Below are positions 41,114 through 50,482 of a stretch of 64,000 bases of DNA, in pieces. Position 1 is the first letter of the stretch. Each line of letters opens with the position of its first letter. The notes beneath the pieces are model-generated. The model was not told the DNA's origin. It ran no database searches and saw only the letters and a program-made list of their open reading frames with translations. The stretch covers positions 1 through 64,000 of IMG/VR virus record IMGVR_UViG_3300043409_001505. One strand, 5' to 3'. The stretch comes from a virus. A program made the translations under genes and the position numbers.

Positions 41114-41368
41114 ATGAAAGAAATTATATATATTGTAATGTATAATAATTGTGACTGTTTGCGGATCGATAAAGTATTTAAAAATAAAAAATCAGCAGAA
41201 GATTATATTTTAGATAAATGTATTGAGTTATATGAAGGTTCTCCTGAAAAATGGAATAAAATTATTGAAGAAGGTGGAAAATATGCACAATCTAATAAAG
41301 ATGGTTTAGTTGAAGAATTTAAATTAGGTTTAACAAGATATGAAATTGAAGAGCATTTTATATTTTAA
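41114..41368 (+). CDS. Hypothetical protein (84 aa)
   Basis: An 84-aa acidic protein with an N-terminal strand IIYIVMYNNCDC and helices that repeat the pattern KSAEDYILDKCIELYEG. No family was recognised. Confidence 0.55.
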   Translation: MKEIIYIVMYNNCDCLRIDKVFKNKKSAEDYILDKCIELYEGSPEKWNKIIEEGGKYAQSNKDGLVEEFKLGLTRYEIEEHFIF

Positions 41369-41379
41369 ATTAAAAAATT

Positions 41380-41961
41380 ATGAAAAATTTATATTTCGCT
41401 TATGGTTCTAACATGGGTGTAGAACAGATGAAAAAAAGATGCCCAGATTCACTATTAATCGGAAAAGGTTTTATAACAAATCATAAACTTTGTTTTCCTC
41501 AAATAGCAGTAACTAGAGGTTTGTTAGGAGTTGCAGGTATTCGAGAAGGAATTGAAACTGATGAAGTTCATGGTTTAATTTACGAACTAACAGATAAAGA
41601 TTTAGAATTATTACATACTTTTGAAGGTTATGATAAAGATTCTATATCTAATTCAAGTTATTTTCCTAAACAAGTCAAGTTCCATCTACATGATAATGTT
41701 TCAAACACCTATACATTACAAGATTCGCAAGTTATAATTTATCAATCTAATTTTGATAACGGTGATGATTTTTACGTATCCAGTGATTATTTATTATTAA
41801 TGATTAAACCTATGATTAAATATGGTTTAGATAGTGACTATATCTTGAAGATAATAGAAAAAGCCAAGGCTAATCCAAAACCTTCTTTGAGAGTTAAGTT
41901 GAATAAATTAAGAACTGCGAAAATATTGACAATTTTGAAAATAATCTTTAATGTAAAATAG
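41380..41961 (+). CDS. Gamma-glutamylcyclotransferase-like protein (GGCT/AIG2 fold), copy 1
   Basis: The N-terminus FAYGSNM (residues 5-11) is the diagnostic GGCT loop that binds the gamma-glutamyl group. A beta-barrel follows with GVAGIREG, VHGLIYELTDKDLELLHTFEGYD and the acidic residue expected for catalysis. The family opens gamma-glutamyl bonds to 5-oxoproline or, in relatives, other isopeptides. The C-terminus adds about 60 residues. It opens the amide-bond enzyme island (41.4-52.2 kb). Confidence 0.85.
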   Translation: MKNLYFAYGSNMGVEQMKKRCPDSLLIGKGFITNHKLCFPQIAVTRGLLGVAGIREGIETDEVHGLIYELTDKDLELLHTFEGYDKDSISNSSYFPKQVKFHLHDNVSNTYTLQDSQVIIYQSNFDNGDDFYVSSDYLLLMIKPMIKYGLDSDYILKIIEKAKANPKPSLRVKLNKLRTAKILTILKIIFNVK

Positions 41962-42987
41962 ATGTTCAATCTAAATGATAATAAACCGTTAATATCTAAG
42001 TCTGAAATATTGAAACATTTTAATGAATTAGAAATATTTCAATATTATATAGATGATAAAGTAATGTTAGGTAAAGCAATATTATCTCCACTAAGACGTG
42101 AAAAGAATCCCTCATTTGGCTTCTTTGTTGGGGAAGGTAATGAAATATGTTTTAATGATTTTAAGCTTGGAAAAGGTGATTTTATACAGTTTATAAGATT
42201 AAGAAACGGTTTGACATATTTTGAAGCTTTAAGTAAAATTGCAAATGATTTCAATCTTCAAGATAATTATGTCTGTAAAAAATATACTAAAGAAGGTGAA
42301 GATAAAGCTAAAACTAAAATCATTAAGGAAGATGTTTTATCTAAATATACAAAATCTGAATTAGGTAAAAAAGCTAGAGAGTGGCAATCACATGATGTAC
42401 TGTTTTGGAGACAATTTGGTATAGGTAAAGAAACATTAGATTTTTTTAATGTACAACCTATAAGTTTTATATTTATAGGAGATAAATGTTTTCCTGCAGA
42501 TAAATACGCTTATTGTTTTATAGAAACTAAAGATGGAGTTGAAACATATAAAATATATCAACCCTTTAGTGAAAATTATAAATGGATTAATAACCATGAT
42601 GAATCAGTTTGGCAAGGTTGGTCTCAATTACCAGAATCTGGAGAAATTTTAATAATCACCAAATCATTAAAAGATGTAATGTCTTTATATGAAGTAGCTA
42701 AATTACCAGCAATTTCAATGCAAGCAGAAAATATGTTACCAAAAAGACATGTGTTTCAACAATTGGAATCTAGGTTTAAAAGTATTGAGTTACTATATGA
42801 TAACGATTTTGATAAAAATCCTAATTGGGGTAGAGTATTTGCAGATAAATTTGCTAAAGAATTTGGATTGTTGGATAGTTTCATCCCAGATAAATATCAA
42901 TCTAAAGATTTTTCAGATTTGATTAAAAATTATGGTAAAGAACAAGCAAAACATATATTATTTTACGAAACATTAATACCTTTTTAA
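41962..42987 (+). CDS. DNA primase (DnaG-type, TOPRIM)
   Basis: The 341-aa protein starts directly after the previous stop. The N-terminal domain (LSPLRREKNPSFGFFVGEGNEICFNDF) is the usual phage primase nucleic-acid binding part, without the Cys-rich zinc ribbon of DnaG. The TOPRIM core has GEILIITKSLKDVMSLY (about 224) and LLYDNDFDKNPNWGR (about 275). The normal Glu of the first TOPRIM motif is replaced by Lys (TKSLKD), as in some phage primase relatives. It makes primers for the replication fork. Confidence 0.85.
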   Translation: MFNLNDNKPLISKSEILKHFNELEIFQYYIDDKVMLGKAILSPLRREKNPSFGFFVGEGNEICFNDFKLGKGDFIQFIRLRNGLTYFEALSKIANDFNLQDNYVCKKYTKEGEDKAKTKIIKEDVLSKYTKSELGKKAREWQSHDVLFWRQFGIGKETLDFFNVQPISFIFIGDKCFPADKYAYCFIETKDGVETYKIYQPFSENYKWINNHDESVWQGWSQLPESGEILIITKSLKDVMSLYEVAKLPAISMQAENMLPKRHVFQQLESRFKSIELLYDNDFDKNPNWGRVFADKFAKEFGLLDSFIPDKYQSKDFSDLIKNYGKEQAKHILFYETLIPF

Positions 42988-43025
42988 AAAAATAAATAAA
43001 AATATTAACAAATAAATAAAAAATT

Positions 43026-43322
43026 ATGAAAAATATAGAATTAACAGAAGAACATAAAGTTGAATTGTTAGAAATGTGTAAAGTATTATTTCCTGAATAT
43101 GTAATATATCTAGCAGATGATGACGGATTTATAGAAGGAGAGCAGTGGGTTGGAGATCAAAATATGGGAGAAGATAGACCTGTAAATGAATTTAATATTC
43201 ATTGGTTTGAATTTTGTATGACTTATTTAATAAATAAATTAGAACTTGAATATACTTCTATTATAGTTTTAACAGAAAATCATCCAGTAGATTATTTATA
43301 TGAAGAATTTAAAAAGTTATGA
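43026..43322 (+). CDS. Hypothetical acidic protein (98 aa)
   Basis: A 98-aa acidic protein with a Trp-rich centre (EGEQWVGDQ... NIHWFEF). Its stop overlaps the next ATG by 4 nt. It sits between two GGCT-like genes and the primase. No family was recognised. Confidence 0.55.
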   Translation: MKNIELTEEHKVELLEMCKVLFPEYVIYLADDDGFIEGEQWVGDQNMGEDRPVNEFNIHWFEFCMTYLINKLELEYTSIIVLTENHPVDYLYEEFKKL

Positions 43323-43837
43323 GAAATATTAATAAAAGATCTGATGATTATAAAACCAGAGCTGAAAAAAAGAAAGAAAAGAACGAATTAAAAAGACAAT
43401 CGAAAATGGAAAAAAAATATTTAGTTGGTTTATATGACGATTATCGTGTAAACGGTAGTTTAAATACATCGTTAATCAGAACATCTTGCAAATTAATTGG
43501 AACATTTTCAACGGAACCCAATTATGAAATGATAGATATTGACAATGGGGATTCTTGCATTGTTAAAACCGATGGTAACTATTCTATTAAAGTTGAGGTT
43601 TGGGAAATACCTGAATCTTATGTAGATAAAATTGAAGATGTTTATAATTATTATACATTTTATCAAGAATATCCACAAGATTATAAAAAACAAACTGTTT
43701 TAACTCCTTTTGGAGAAGTTACAATGTATTTTGCAGATTGTTTAGAGTCTGCAGGAGAGATTGTAATTAGTGGTGATTGGATCGAACATTTAAATTGTAA
43801 AAAAGTAAAGAGTAATAAAAAAGAAAATGTATTATGA
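43319..43837 (+). CDS. GGCT-like protein, copy 2 (divergent, likely inactive)
   Basis: After a basic N-terminal extension (about 30 residues), the region KKYLVGLYDDYRVNGSL aligns with KKYLVAVYGSLRKSMHN of the next gene, and both have GTFSTEPNYE or GTFSTEPKYT and later FGEV/WGKA and SGDWIEHLN/SGDWVEYKN. The YGSL loop that binds gamma-glutamyl groups is replaced by YDDY, so catalysis is doubtful. It is a tandem paralogue that may have become a binding protein. Confidence 0.75.
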   Translation: MRNINKRSDDYKTRAEKKKEKNELKRQSKMEKKYLVGLYDDYRVNGSLNTSLIRTSCKLIGTFSTEPNYEMIDIDNGDSCIVKTDGNYSIKVEVWEIPESYVDKIEDVYNYYTFYQEYPQDYKKQTVLTPFGEVTMYFADCLESAGEIVISGDWIEHLNCKKVKSNKKENVL

Positions 43838-44241
43838 AAAAATATTTAGTAGCCGTTTATGGAAGCCTTCGTAAATCAATGCACAATTATCAATATTATT
43901 TATCAAATTCTGAATATAAAGGTACGTTTTCAACAGAACCTAAATATACTTTACATTCATTGGGTTCATTTCCAGGTTTAAAAACTAATGGTAATGCTGC
44001 TATTGTAATGGAAGTTTATGAAGTTGATGAACAAACTTTAAATAGGTTAAACCAACTGGAAGGATATTATCCTGAAGAAACTCCAACTTTTTATGATAGA
44101 ATTGAAATTAATACTCCTTGGGGTAAAGCTTTTACATATACTTATGTAAACCCTTTATCAAAAGATTCTATTATAGAATCTGGCGATTGGGTTGAATACA
44201 AAAATGAGGTTAAATCGTGGTCAAGTGTAACAAATAATTAA
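43834..44241 (+). CDS. Gamma-glutamylcyclotransferase-like protein (copy 3)
   Basis: At 135 aa this is a minimal AIG2/GGCT-fold protein with AVYGSLRKSMHNYQY (residues 6-20), PGLK near 49, MEVYEVDEQTLNRLNQLEGYYPE with the expected catalytic Glu, and DRIEINTPWGKAFTYTY. It overlaps copy 2 by 4 nt. It would cleave gamma-glutamyl amines or peptides. It sits just before the amidotransferase/ATP-grasp genes. Confidence 0.88.
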   Translation: MKKYLVAVYGSLRKSMHNYQYYLSNSEYKGTFSTEPKYTLHSLGSFPGLKTNGNAAIVMEVYEVDEQTLNRLNQLEGYYPEETPTFYDRIEINTPWGKAFTYTYVNPLSKDSIIESGDWVEYKNEVKSWSSVTNN

Positions 44242-44261
44242 AAAAATAAATTAAAAAAAAT

Positions 44262-44957
44262 ATGAATAATATAAAAAAGATCGCAATTGTGGGACATTTC
44301 ACGGGGGAAAATAGTTTTGGAATTTCTAAACCATATTTATTCTTTTGGCAACAATTTGGAGAAGTATCTCTAATTTCACCATTTGAAAAACACGTAAGAG
44401 ATATAGATTTATTAGTTATGCCTGGAGGACCTGATGTAGATCCTTATAGATACTTATCTTCTGAAGAAGATACTCATATATTTACAGGTAACCCTTGTAT
44501 GCAAAAGGAGAGATTTGATAGATTTCTGTTACCTAAATATATGGAAGCTAATATACCAATATTTGCTACTTGTAGAGGAATGCAATCAATGTATGTTACA
44601 TTAGGGGGTAAGCTTAATCAACATATGTCACACGAAACTAATCCATCACATGATGGTGCTAAATTGATGCACGGTATTACTTTTGAAAATCAACATCTTG
44701 TTCCAGGATTTACAGAAATTACACAACATCAACCTGGTGAATATAAAATTAATAGTAGACATCATCAAACTGTAAACGAAGAAACTAAACCTGATATTGT
44801 AACTATTTTAGCTAGACACGATAAAGATAATGAAATTGAGTTTGCAACAACGTTTCCATTTTATCCATGTCATCTTACCCAGCATCATGTGGAAGACAGT
44901 AGAGATCCTGCTACAGTATTCTTAATCAATCATTTATTAAATTTAAAAAATGAATAA
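44262..44957 (+). CDS. Class I glutamine amidotransferase-like hydrolase (peptidase C26 type), 1
   Basis: The 231-aa protein shows the C26/GATase-I layout: MPGGPDVDP (about residue 48), nucleophile region FATCRGMQSMY (Cys about 105), GKLNQHM, SRHHQTV and the catalytic His-Glu pair as HHVED near 209. This family includes gamma-glutamyl-gamma-aminobutyrate hydrolase. It can hydrolyse gamma-glutamyl bonds or supply ammonia to a partner ligase. Its ATG is preceded by an A-rich leader and its stop overlaps the next start. Confidence 0.88.
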   Translation: MNNIKKIAIVGHFTGENSFGISKPYLFFWQQFGEVSLISPFEKHVRDIDLLVMPGGPDVDPYRYLSSEEDTHIFTGNPCMQKERFDRFLLPKYMEANIPIFATCRGMQSMYVTLGGKLNQHMSHETNPSHDGAKLMHGITFENQHLVPGFTEITQHQPGEYKINSRHHQTVNEETKPDIVTILARHDKDNEIEFATTFPFYPCHLTQHHVEDSRDPATVFLINHLLNLKNE

Positions 44958-45481
44958 TGGAAGAACAAGTAATAACATTTGAAACAGCTAAATTAGCTAA
45001 AGAAAAAGGTTTTAATATTTTATCACATTCTTATTATTTTGAAGACGGTGAATTTAAAGAACACTCTTTAACTGGTACTAATGGATACTACGGAGAAGAG
45101 TATGAATTTAATTTATCAGAATTTAATGAGAATTGGAATGATAAATGGTTAACAAAAAAATCAGGAGATAGGTGTTTTGGATGCTCTAAAGATAAAGGTT
45201 ATTTTGAAACTTATTCAGCACCAACACAATCATTATTACAAAAATGGTTAAGAGATAATTATAACTGTTTCATTGATATTTTACCACATAGAGACGGTGA
45301 TTCTAAAAATAAACAATGGAAAAGTAAAAAAGATGTATTTTGGAGTGTGGAAGTTGATTATTATGGTAAAGATTTTAAAATAGAATTAACAGATGATGCT
45401 GATTTTACACAACACTTTAACAATAGTTATGAAGAAGCTTTAGAAATAGGTTTGCAAAAAGCATTAAAATTAATAAAATAA
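44957..45481 (+). CDS. Bacteroidota-phage family protein, paralogue of 33504-34067
   Basis: It begins ITFETAKLAKEKGFNILSHSYY, contains APTQSLLQKWLRDNYNCFIDI and ends YEEALEIGLQKALKLIK, the same three blocks as the 187-aa protein at 33504. The family is widespread but uncharacterised. Here it is embedded between an amidotransferase and the ATP-grasp gene with one-base overlaps. Confidence 0.75.
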   Translation: MEEQVITFETAKLAKEKGFNILSHSYYFEDGEFKEHSLTGTNGYYGEEYEFNLSEFNENWNDKWLTKKSGDRCFGCSKDKGYFETYSAPTQSLLQKWLRDNYNCFIDILPHRDGDSKNKQWKSKKDVFWSVEVDYYGKDFKIELTDDADFTQHFNNSYEEALEIGLQKALKLIK

Positions 45482-45482
45482 T

Positions 45483-46337
45483 ATGAATAAATTAAAAAAA
45501 TATAAGTTATTTAGACCTCTGATTTTATCACGTCATCCATCACACTCTATTTTAAGAGCTAAAAATCAAACATTACCATTATTACCATTTAGATCTGTAA
45601 TAAGACTTGGATCGTCAACAAGAACTGAAGGTAGATTGGAAATTAATACAACAGAAGCAGTTAAAAATTCCGCTTCTAAACTGTTAATGAAACAGAAGTT
45701 TACTGAAGCTGGAGTTAAAACGGCAAATTGGTTTACATATAATCACGGAGCTTTTAGAAAAGTTTTTAATGATGGAATATTTGATTTACACGGAGATATT
45801 ATTGGTAAAGAAGAATTACCTTTTCCATTAGTAGCAAAATCTCATTTTGGAAGTCGTGGAGTTGGTAATACTAAATTTAATAGTAAAGAAGAATTAGAAG
45901 CTTGGTTACCAAATAAAAATCTTAGTAATTATATATTTGAAGAATTTGTTAAAATGACTAGAGAATATAGATTACACGTAACCAAGTTTGGTTGTTTTTA
46001 TGCTTGTAGAAAATTAGTTAGAAACGATGCTCCAGAAGGTACTTGGCAACGTCACGACGATGTTTGTAATTGGGTATTAGAGGATAATCCGTCTTTTAAA
46101 AAACCTAAAAATTGGGATGACATTGTAACAGACTGTATTAAAGCGAAAGATGCTTTAGGTTTAGACATATGCGCATTTGACGTAGGTGTACAAGGTGCTG
46201 TCGATGGAGTTGAAAGAGAAGTTCCTGAATGGATTATATTTGAAAGTTGTAGTGCACCATCCTTTGGTGAAATTACAGGTCAAAAATATATTGAAATTTT
46301 ACCAAAATTATTAATTAATAAATATAACAATAAATAA
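45483..46337 (+). CDS. ATP-grasp ligase
   Basis: The 284-aa protein has ATP-grasp hallmarks: FPLVAKSHFGSRGVGN (ATP lysine and P-loop-like turn, about 119-134), YIFEEFVKMTREYRLHV (Glu and Arg, about 156-172), CAFDVGV (Mg-binding Asp, about 236) and FESCSAPSFGE (about 258). The last motif usually reads ExN. Here Asn is replaced by Cys, which may alter metal binding. ATP-grasp enzymes join a carboxylate to an amine through an acyl-phosphate, as in peptide or amide synthesis. It is the ligase partner of the island. Confidence 0.88.
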   Translation: MNKLKKYKLFRPLILSRHPSHSILRAKNQTLPLLPFRSVIRLGSSTRTEGRLEINTTEAVKNSASKLLMKQKFTEAGVKTANWFTYNHGAFRKVFNDGIFDLHGDIIGKEELPFPLVAKSHFGSRGVGNTKFNSKEELEAWLPNKNLSNYIFEEFVKMTREYRLHVTKFGCFYACRKLVRNDAPEGTWQRHDDVCNWVLEDNPSFKKPKNWDDIVTDCIKAKDALGLDICAFDVGVQGAVDGVEREVPEWIIFESCSAPSFGEITGQKYIEILPKLLINKYNNK

Positions 46338-46338
46338 T

Positions 46339-47418
46339 ATGCATCCAGATTTAGATAAATATATTAATGAATATGACATTACAAGCTCTACTAACAGACG
46401 AGCACTTAGTAAATTTTTACAAATGGGTATTAATCGTGAAATATACGATTCTATTACAGGTGATACTCATGATGATAAAGTTAACAATATTTATTTATAT
46501 TTATTAGATAAAGATAAAACAGTTCTCCCTATAGTAAAGAAACCTTTAAATATTGTAATTGCAGACGATACCTCGTCATTAGAGTATGTTTCATATTTAA
46601 ACTTATTTTATAACGTAACTGTTCATAAATCAAAAGAAGTTCTAGATCCAAGAGATATCGATTTAGTATTATTCACTGGTGGAGAGGATGTAGATCCTAA
46701 ACTATATAATGAGAAAGTTGGTTCACGTACGCATATTAATGTGAAACGAGATTCTAAAGAGTATGAGGTATTTGCTAGATTTGCAGGATATTCATTTTTA
46801 CTGGGAATATGTAGAGGATCTCAATTGTTAACTATCTTAAACGAAGGAAGGTTAATTCAACACGTAGGAGGTCATTGTAAAGATCATACAATAATTGTAA
46901 ATAAAAGTCAAAGATATAACATGACTTCAAGTCATCATCAAATGCTATATCCATTTGATTTAAATGAGGATCGTTATGAATTGATTGCATATTCTGAATT
47001 TTTTCAAAGTGACACATACCTTAATGGGAAAGATGAGGAAATTAAATTACCAAAAAATTTCCTAGAACCTGAAATTGTTTTTTACAATAAATATAATTCT
47101 CTATGTATACAAGGACATCCTGAATGGAACCATTGTGATCCTAGAACAAAGAATATGTGTTTAAATTTAATTGATAAATATTTAACAGAGTTTAATACTG
47201 TAAAACATTCAAAATTTAGAAATACAAATGATGGTATGGGTATTTATTCAAAAAAGTATGGCACAGTATCACAACCTTTAAAAGTTGATTTTATAAACAA
47301 CATTGCGTATTCCTCAAACACAATTGAAGTTACAGAAAAGTTAGAAATGAATGATGAAGATGAACTTGAAGAAATTTTAAATGAGTATGAAGAAGAGGAT
47401 TATACAGATTCATTTTAA
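46339..47418 (+). CDS. Class I glutamine amidotransferase-like protein, 2
   Basis: The 359-aa protein has an extra N-terminal domain of about 70 residues. The GATase-I core contains LFTGGEDVDPKLY (about 113), the nucleophile elbow LLGICRGSQLL (Cys about 157), HHQML and the catalytic pair QGHPEW (about 256). The C-terminus ends in an acidic stretch. It is related to but clearly distinct from the 231-aa enzyme upstream, and could feed ammonia to, or undo, the ATP-grasp/amidoligase reaction. Confidence 0.88.
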   Translation: MHPDLDKYINEYDITSSTNRRALSKFLQMGINREIYDSITGDTHDDKVNNIYLYLLDKDKTVLPIVKKPLNIVIADDTSSLEYVSYLNLFYNVTVHKSKEVLDPRDIDLVLFTGGEDVDPKLYNEKVGSRTHINVKRDSKEYEVFARFAGYSFLLGICRGSQLLTILNEGRLIQHVGGHCKDHTIIVNKSQRYNMTSSHHQMLYPFDLNEDRYELIAYSEFFQSDTYLNGKDEEIKLPKNFLEPEIVFYNKYNSLCIQGHPEWNHCDPRTKNMCLNLIDKYLTEFNTVKHSKFRNTNDGMGIYSKKYGTVSQPLKVDFINNIAYSSNTIEVTEKLEMNDEDELEEILNEYEEEDYTDSF

Positions 47419-47443
47419 TAAATTAAATACAATATAAAAATAT

Positions 47444-48256
47444 ATGAAAATAAATAATATCACTTTAGGCACAGATCCAGAGTTGTTTTTACAAAAAGAC
47501 AATAAAATTATTTCAGCAATTGGTAAAATAGGGGGTTCTAAATCGGAACCCCAACCGATTTCAAATGACGGTCATTTTATTCAAGAAGATAATGTTGCAA
47601 TTGAATATAACATTCCAGCTTGTAAGACAATTGATGATTGGGTATATCATCATAATTTTGTTAAAGATTATTTAGAAGTGTTAGTTTCAGGAATGGGTTG
47701 TACATTAGCAATTCAACCTATTGCAACATTAGAAGATTCAGAGTTAAACAACGATATCGCGCGCCTTGCGGGTTGTACCCCTGATTTCGATGTATGGAAC
47801 GAATGTGTTAATCAACCAGTAGATTTATCTATTACTAATAAGAGATCAGCAGGAGGTCACATCTCAATAGGTTGGGATGATTTTACACAAGAACAACAAT
47901 TAGATATAGTTAAAGCTATGGATGCTACAGTTGGTTTAGAATCTGTATTATTAGATTCTGATACTGAACGTAAAAAACTTTACGGTAAAGCAGGTTGTTT
48001 TAGATTTACCGCTTTTGGTATTGAATACAGAAGTTTATCTAATTTCTGGATTAAATCTGACGAGTCTTTAAAATGGGCTTGGAATACTACAATGAAAGCA
48101 ATTGATTTAGTTAATTCTGGTAAAATTGAAGAAGTTAAAGAATTAGGTAGTTATATTGTAGAAGCTATTAATACTAATAATATTGGATTAGCTGAAAAAT
48201 TACTAAATCAAATTAAAATAATTACTAATATTAAAACAGAAGTTTTAAATGGATAA
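47444..48256 (+). CDS. phiEco32-like amidoligase (type 2, COOH-NH2 ligase)
   Basis: The 270-aa protein begins with TLGTDPELFL (residues 7-16), then KIGGSKSEPQPI, VAIEYNIPAC, AGGHISIGWDDF (about 139) and FRFTAFGIEYRSLSNFW (about 186-202). These are the signature blocks of the phage amidoligase type 2 family, a glutamine-synthetase-like fold that forms amide bonds with ATP. The metal-binding acidic and His positions look intact. It follows the amidotransferase by 25 nt in the same operon. Confidence 0.92.
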   Translation: MKINNITLGTDPELFLQKDNKIISAIGKIGGSKSEPQPISNDGHFIQEDNVAIEYNIPACKTIDDWVYHHNFVKDYLEVLVSGMGCTLAIQPIATLEDSELNNDIARLAGCTPDFDVWNECVNQPVDLSITNKRSAGGHISIGWDDFTQEQQLDIVKAMDATVGLESVLLDSDTERKKLYGKAGCFRFTAFGIEYRSLSNFWIKSDESLKWAWNTTMKAIDLVNSGKIEEVKELGSYIVEAINTNNIGLAEKLLNQIKIITNIKTEVLNG

Positions 48257-48548
48257 TTTAGAAATTCCAATGTTATTAAAAAGATGTTTGACTTATGGTA
48301 TAATAATATCCCCATATCAATTAGATACGGTATTAAATGAATATAAAAATAGAGAAATTCCAGATAATATATTATCTAAATTAAATAAAATTGATTTAGA
48401 AAAATATGTAAAAGGGTTATGGTTATGTGGTCAAGAAATGTCAAGAGATTGGTCAAAAGGTTATGATCTTTTAAAAGAATTAGGATTTGAAGAAGTAAAA
48501 AGAACAATAGGTCATAGATCATTTATGAGCTTAATATTTAAAAAATAA
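48249..48548 (+). CDS. Hypothetical protein (99 aa) inside amidoligase operon
   Basis: A 99-aa helical protein that starts within the last codons of the amidoligase gene (8-nt overlap), containing LWLCGQEMSRDWSKGYDLLKELGF. No family was recognised. Its place suggests an accessory subunit. Confidence 0.6.
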   Translation: MDNLEIPMLLKRCLTYGIIISPYQLDTVLNEYKNREIPDNILSKLNKIDLEKYVKGLWLCGQEMSRDWSKGYDLLKELGFEEVKRTIGHRSFMSLIFKK

Positions 48549-48627
48549 ATTAAAAATGGTAAAAATAATTCTAATATTAGCATTATTACAATATATAAGT
48601 AACTTTCTATTTGGTTATAAATCAAAT

Positions 48628-50481
48628 ATGTTAGTTTGTGGAATTTTTGGACAATCAACAAATAAACCTGAAAACTTAGATGTCAACGGTGTTCATATTT
48701 TAGGTATTTATAATATTGAACGTGGTAAAATGTCTTGTGGATTATCTTGGGACGGTGACATTCAATATGGGATAGGTATTGATAAATTATATTCAGATTT
48801 TATAATAAATAGAGAAATCAAACCTACTAGAATACCAATTATGATTGGACATACTAGGCAACCTAGTTGGGGTTTTACAGTAACAGAGGACAATGCTCAT
48901 CCGTTTGGGTTCGGTACCAGTAACGATGGTGAAGGTTACGAAATGATTTTTTGCCATAATGGTACATTAAAGAATCATAAAGAATTGGCTGAAAAGTATA
49001 ATATTGAATTAACTGAAAAAGTTATGAAAGTTCATACAAACTGTAGGTATGAAGTAACTCGTGATAAAATCGATAGTGAGATATTAGGTGAAATATTATA
49101 TAAGACAAAAACATTTCATGTATTAAGTGATTATATTGGTGCAGCAGCTCTAGCTTGGACTTGGATCGATGAACCAAATAAACTATATTTATGGTCTGGT
49201 GCGTCTAAAATAACAAAAGGGTCGCTTAATCCTAATGAAACTGAAGAAAGACCTATGCACGTTTATTGTAAAGATAAAAATACGATGTTTTTCTCATCGT
49301 TAAAAAACAGTTTAGTTGTTTTAGGTGCAGATGTTAGAAGTAATACTCAAATAGACCCTAATACAGTTTATATCATTACAGATGGTGATTTTGAAAATGC
49401 TGAAAAGCATAAGGTTAGTAGAAAAAACGCTGGTCAAAGTGAAGAAACCATTTGGACTAATTCTTCAAAAAATAATAACCATTACAATGGTCGCGTTTTT
49501 GATGAATACGATGGAGATTACTGTGATTTACCTTTTTCATCTAAACAAAAAACCAATTTTACTACTACATCAAAAACACAATCTAAAACTACAGATTTTG
49601 TTTATAATGTAGAATCAGATAAACCATTAAAAACACTGGCGGAATATGAAGGTAAAGTTTATAGTAAAGGTTTACGTTTTTATAAAAATAATGAATTAAT
49701 TACAGGGATATACTTGTATATAAAAACTTGGGGATTTTTTTTCGCAGGTAAAACACAGCCTGAAGCGGTTGCGTATTTTGAATCGATAAAAAATACCAAC
49801 TTTAATACTTATAGAGGTGAATTTGGGAGTTTTTTTAAATCAAGTTTTATCCCATTTACAGATAAAGACAACGAAGTTCAATTTCATTATTTCAAAACAG
49901 GAGTGATGTTGAAAAGTTTACTAGATTATGTCCACGTTTTAGATTTTAACACTTCTGAAAAAGGTATTAATTCATATTTAGAGCTTCAAGTTTTATCACA
50001 TATATCAAAGCACCCAATAATAAACATGGATTCATCAGTACGTAACCCTCTTGTACGATTAGAAGATAAACCTTTTACAGGAAGTGTTTCAGAATTGGGA
50101 TTTGAAAAAGTGTATACTTTTAACAACGGTAATTTAGTCAAATGGTCTAAAAGAGCTGACTTGTTAGAAATCTCTAAACAAGTTCCACCTGTAATAACAT
50201 TACCTGCAACTACTGAAAAGAAAGTTCCTGAGAAAGATTTGTTTACTGAAGTTGTTTTAGATACTATAACAGATGAATATATAATAGAAGACAATTTAGA
50301 TGATGATTTTATTTCGGGATATATTTCAGAAATATTTGAGAAACATTCTGAAGACATTTCAGAAACCATTATTGAATTTTCTGAGTATAAAGACCACAAA
50401 TTAATCAAAGAGGCTTTAGAAACATTAAACTTAATCGATCGCTCCTTAGCGGAGTTTGTTGAAAAACCTAATAAAAAATAA
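48628..50481 (+). CDS. Class II glutamine amidotransferase (Ntn-type)
   Basis: The region CGIFGQS near the chosen start (MLVCGIFG at 48628) is the catalytic N-terminal Cys motif. Later come GHTRQPSWG, EDNAHPF and FCHNGTLKNH, the usual GATase-II core (Arg/Asn/Gly/Asp set) over about the first 200 residues. A 400-residue C-terminal part without recognised fold follows. Class II enzymes need Cys at the N-terminus, so at least MLV must be removed. An upstream in-frame ATG at 48556 would add a hydrophobic leader (MVKIILILALLQ) that could also be a cleaved propeptide or signal. It supplies ammonia to a synthase partner. Confidence 0.85.
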   Translation: MLVCGIFGQSTNKPENLDVNGVHILGIYNIERGKMSCGLSWDGDIQYGIGIDKLYSDFIINREIKPTRIPIMIGHTRQPSWGFTVTEDNAHPFGFGTSNDGEGYEMIFCHNGTLKNHKELAEKYNIELTEKVMKVHTNCRYEVTRDKIDSEILGEILYKTKTFHVLSDYIGAAALAWTWIDEPNKLYLWSGASKITKGSLNPNETEERPMHVYCKDKNTMFFSSLKNSLVVLGADVRSNTQIDPNTVYIITDGDFENAEKHKVSRKNAGQSEETIWTNSSKNNNHYNGRVFDEYDGDYCDLPFSSKQKTNFTTTSKTQSKTTDFVYNVESDKPLKTLAEYEGKVYSKGLRFYKNNELITGIYLYIKTWGFFFAGKTQPEAVAYFESIKNTNFNTYRGEFGSFFKSSFIPFTDKDNEVQFHYFKTGVMLKSLLDYVHVLDFNTSEKGINSYLELQVLSHISKHPIINMDSSVRNPLVRLEDKPFTGSVSELGFEKVYTFNNGNLVKWSKRADLLEISKQVPPVITLPATTEKKVPEKDLFTEVVLDTITDEYIIEDNLDDDFISGYISEIFEKHSEDISETIIEFSEYKDHKLIKEALETLNLIDRSLAEFVEKPNKK

Positions 50482-50482
50482 A

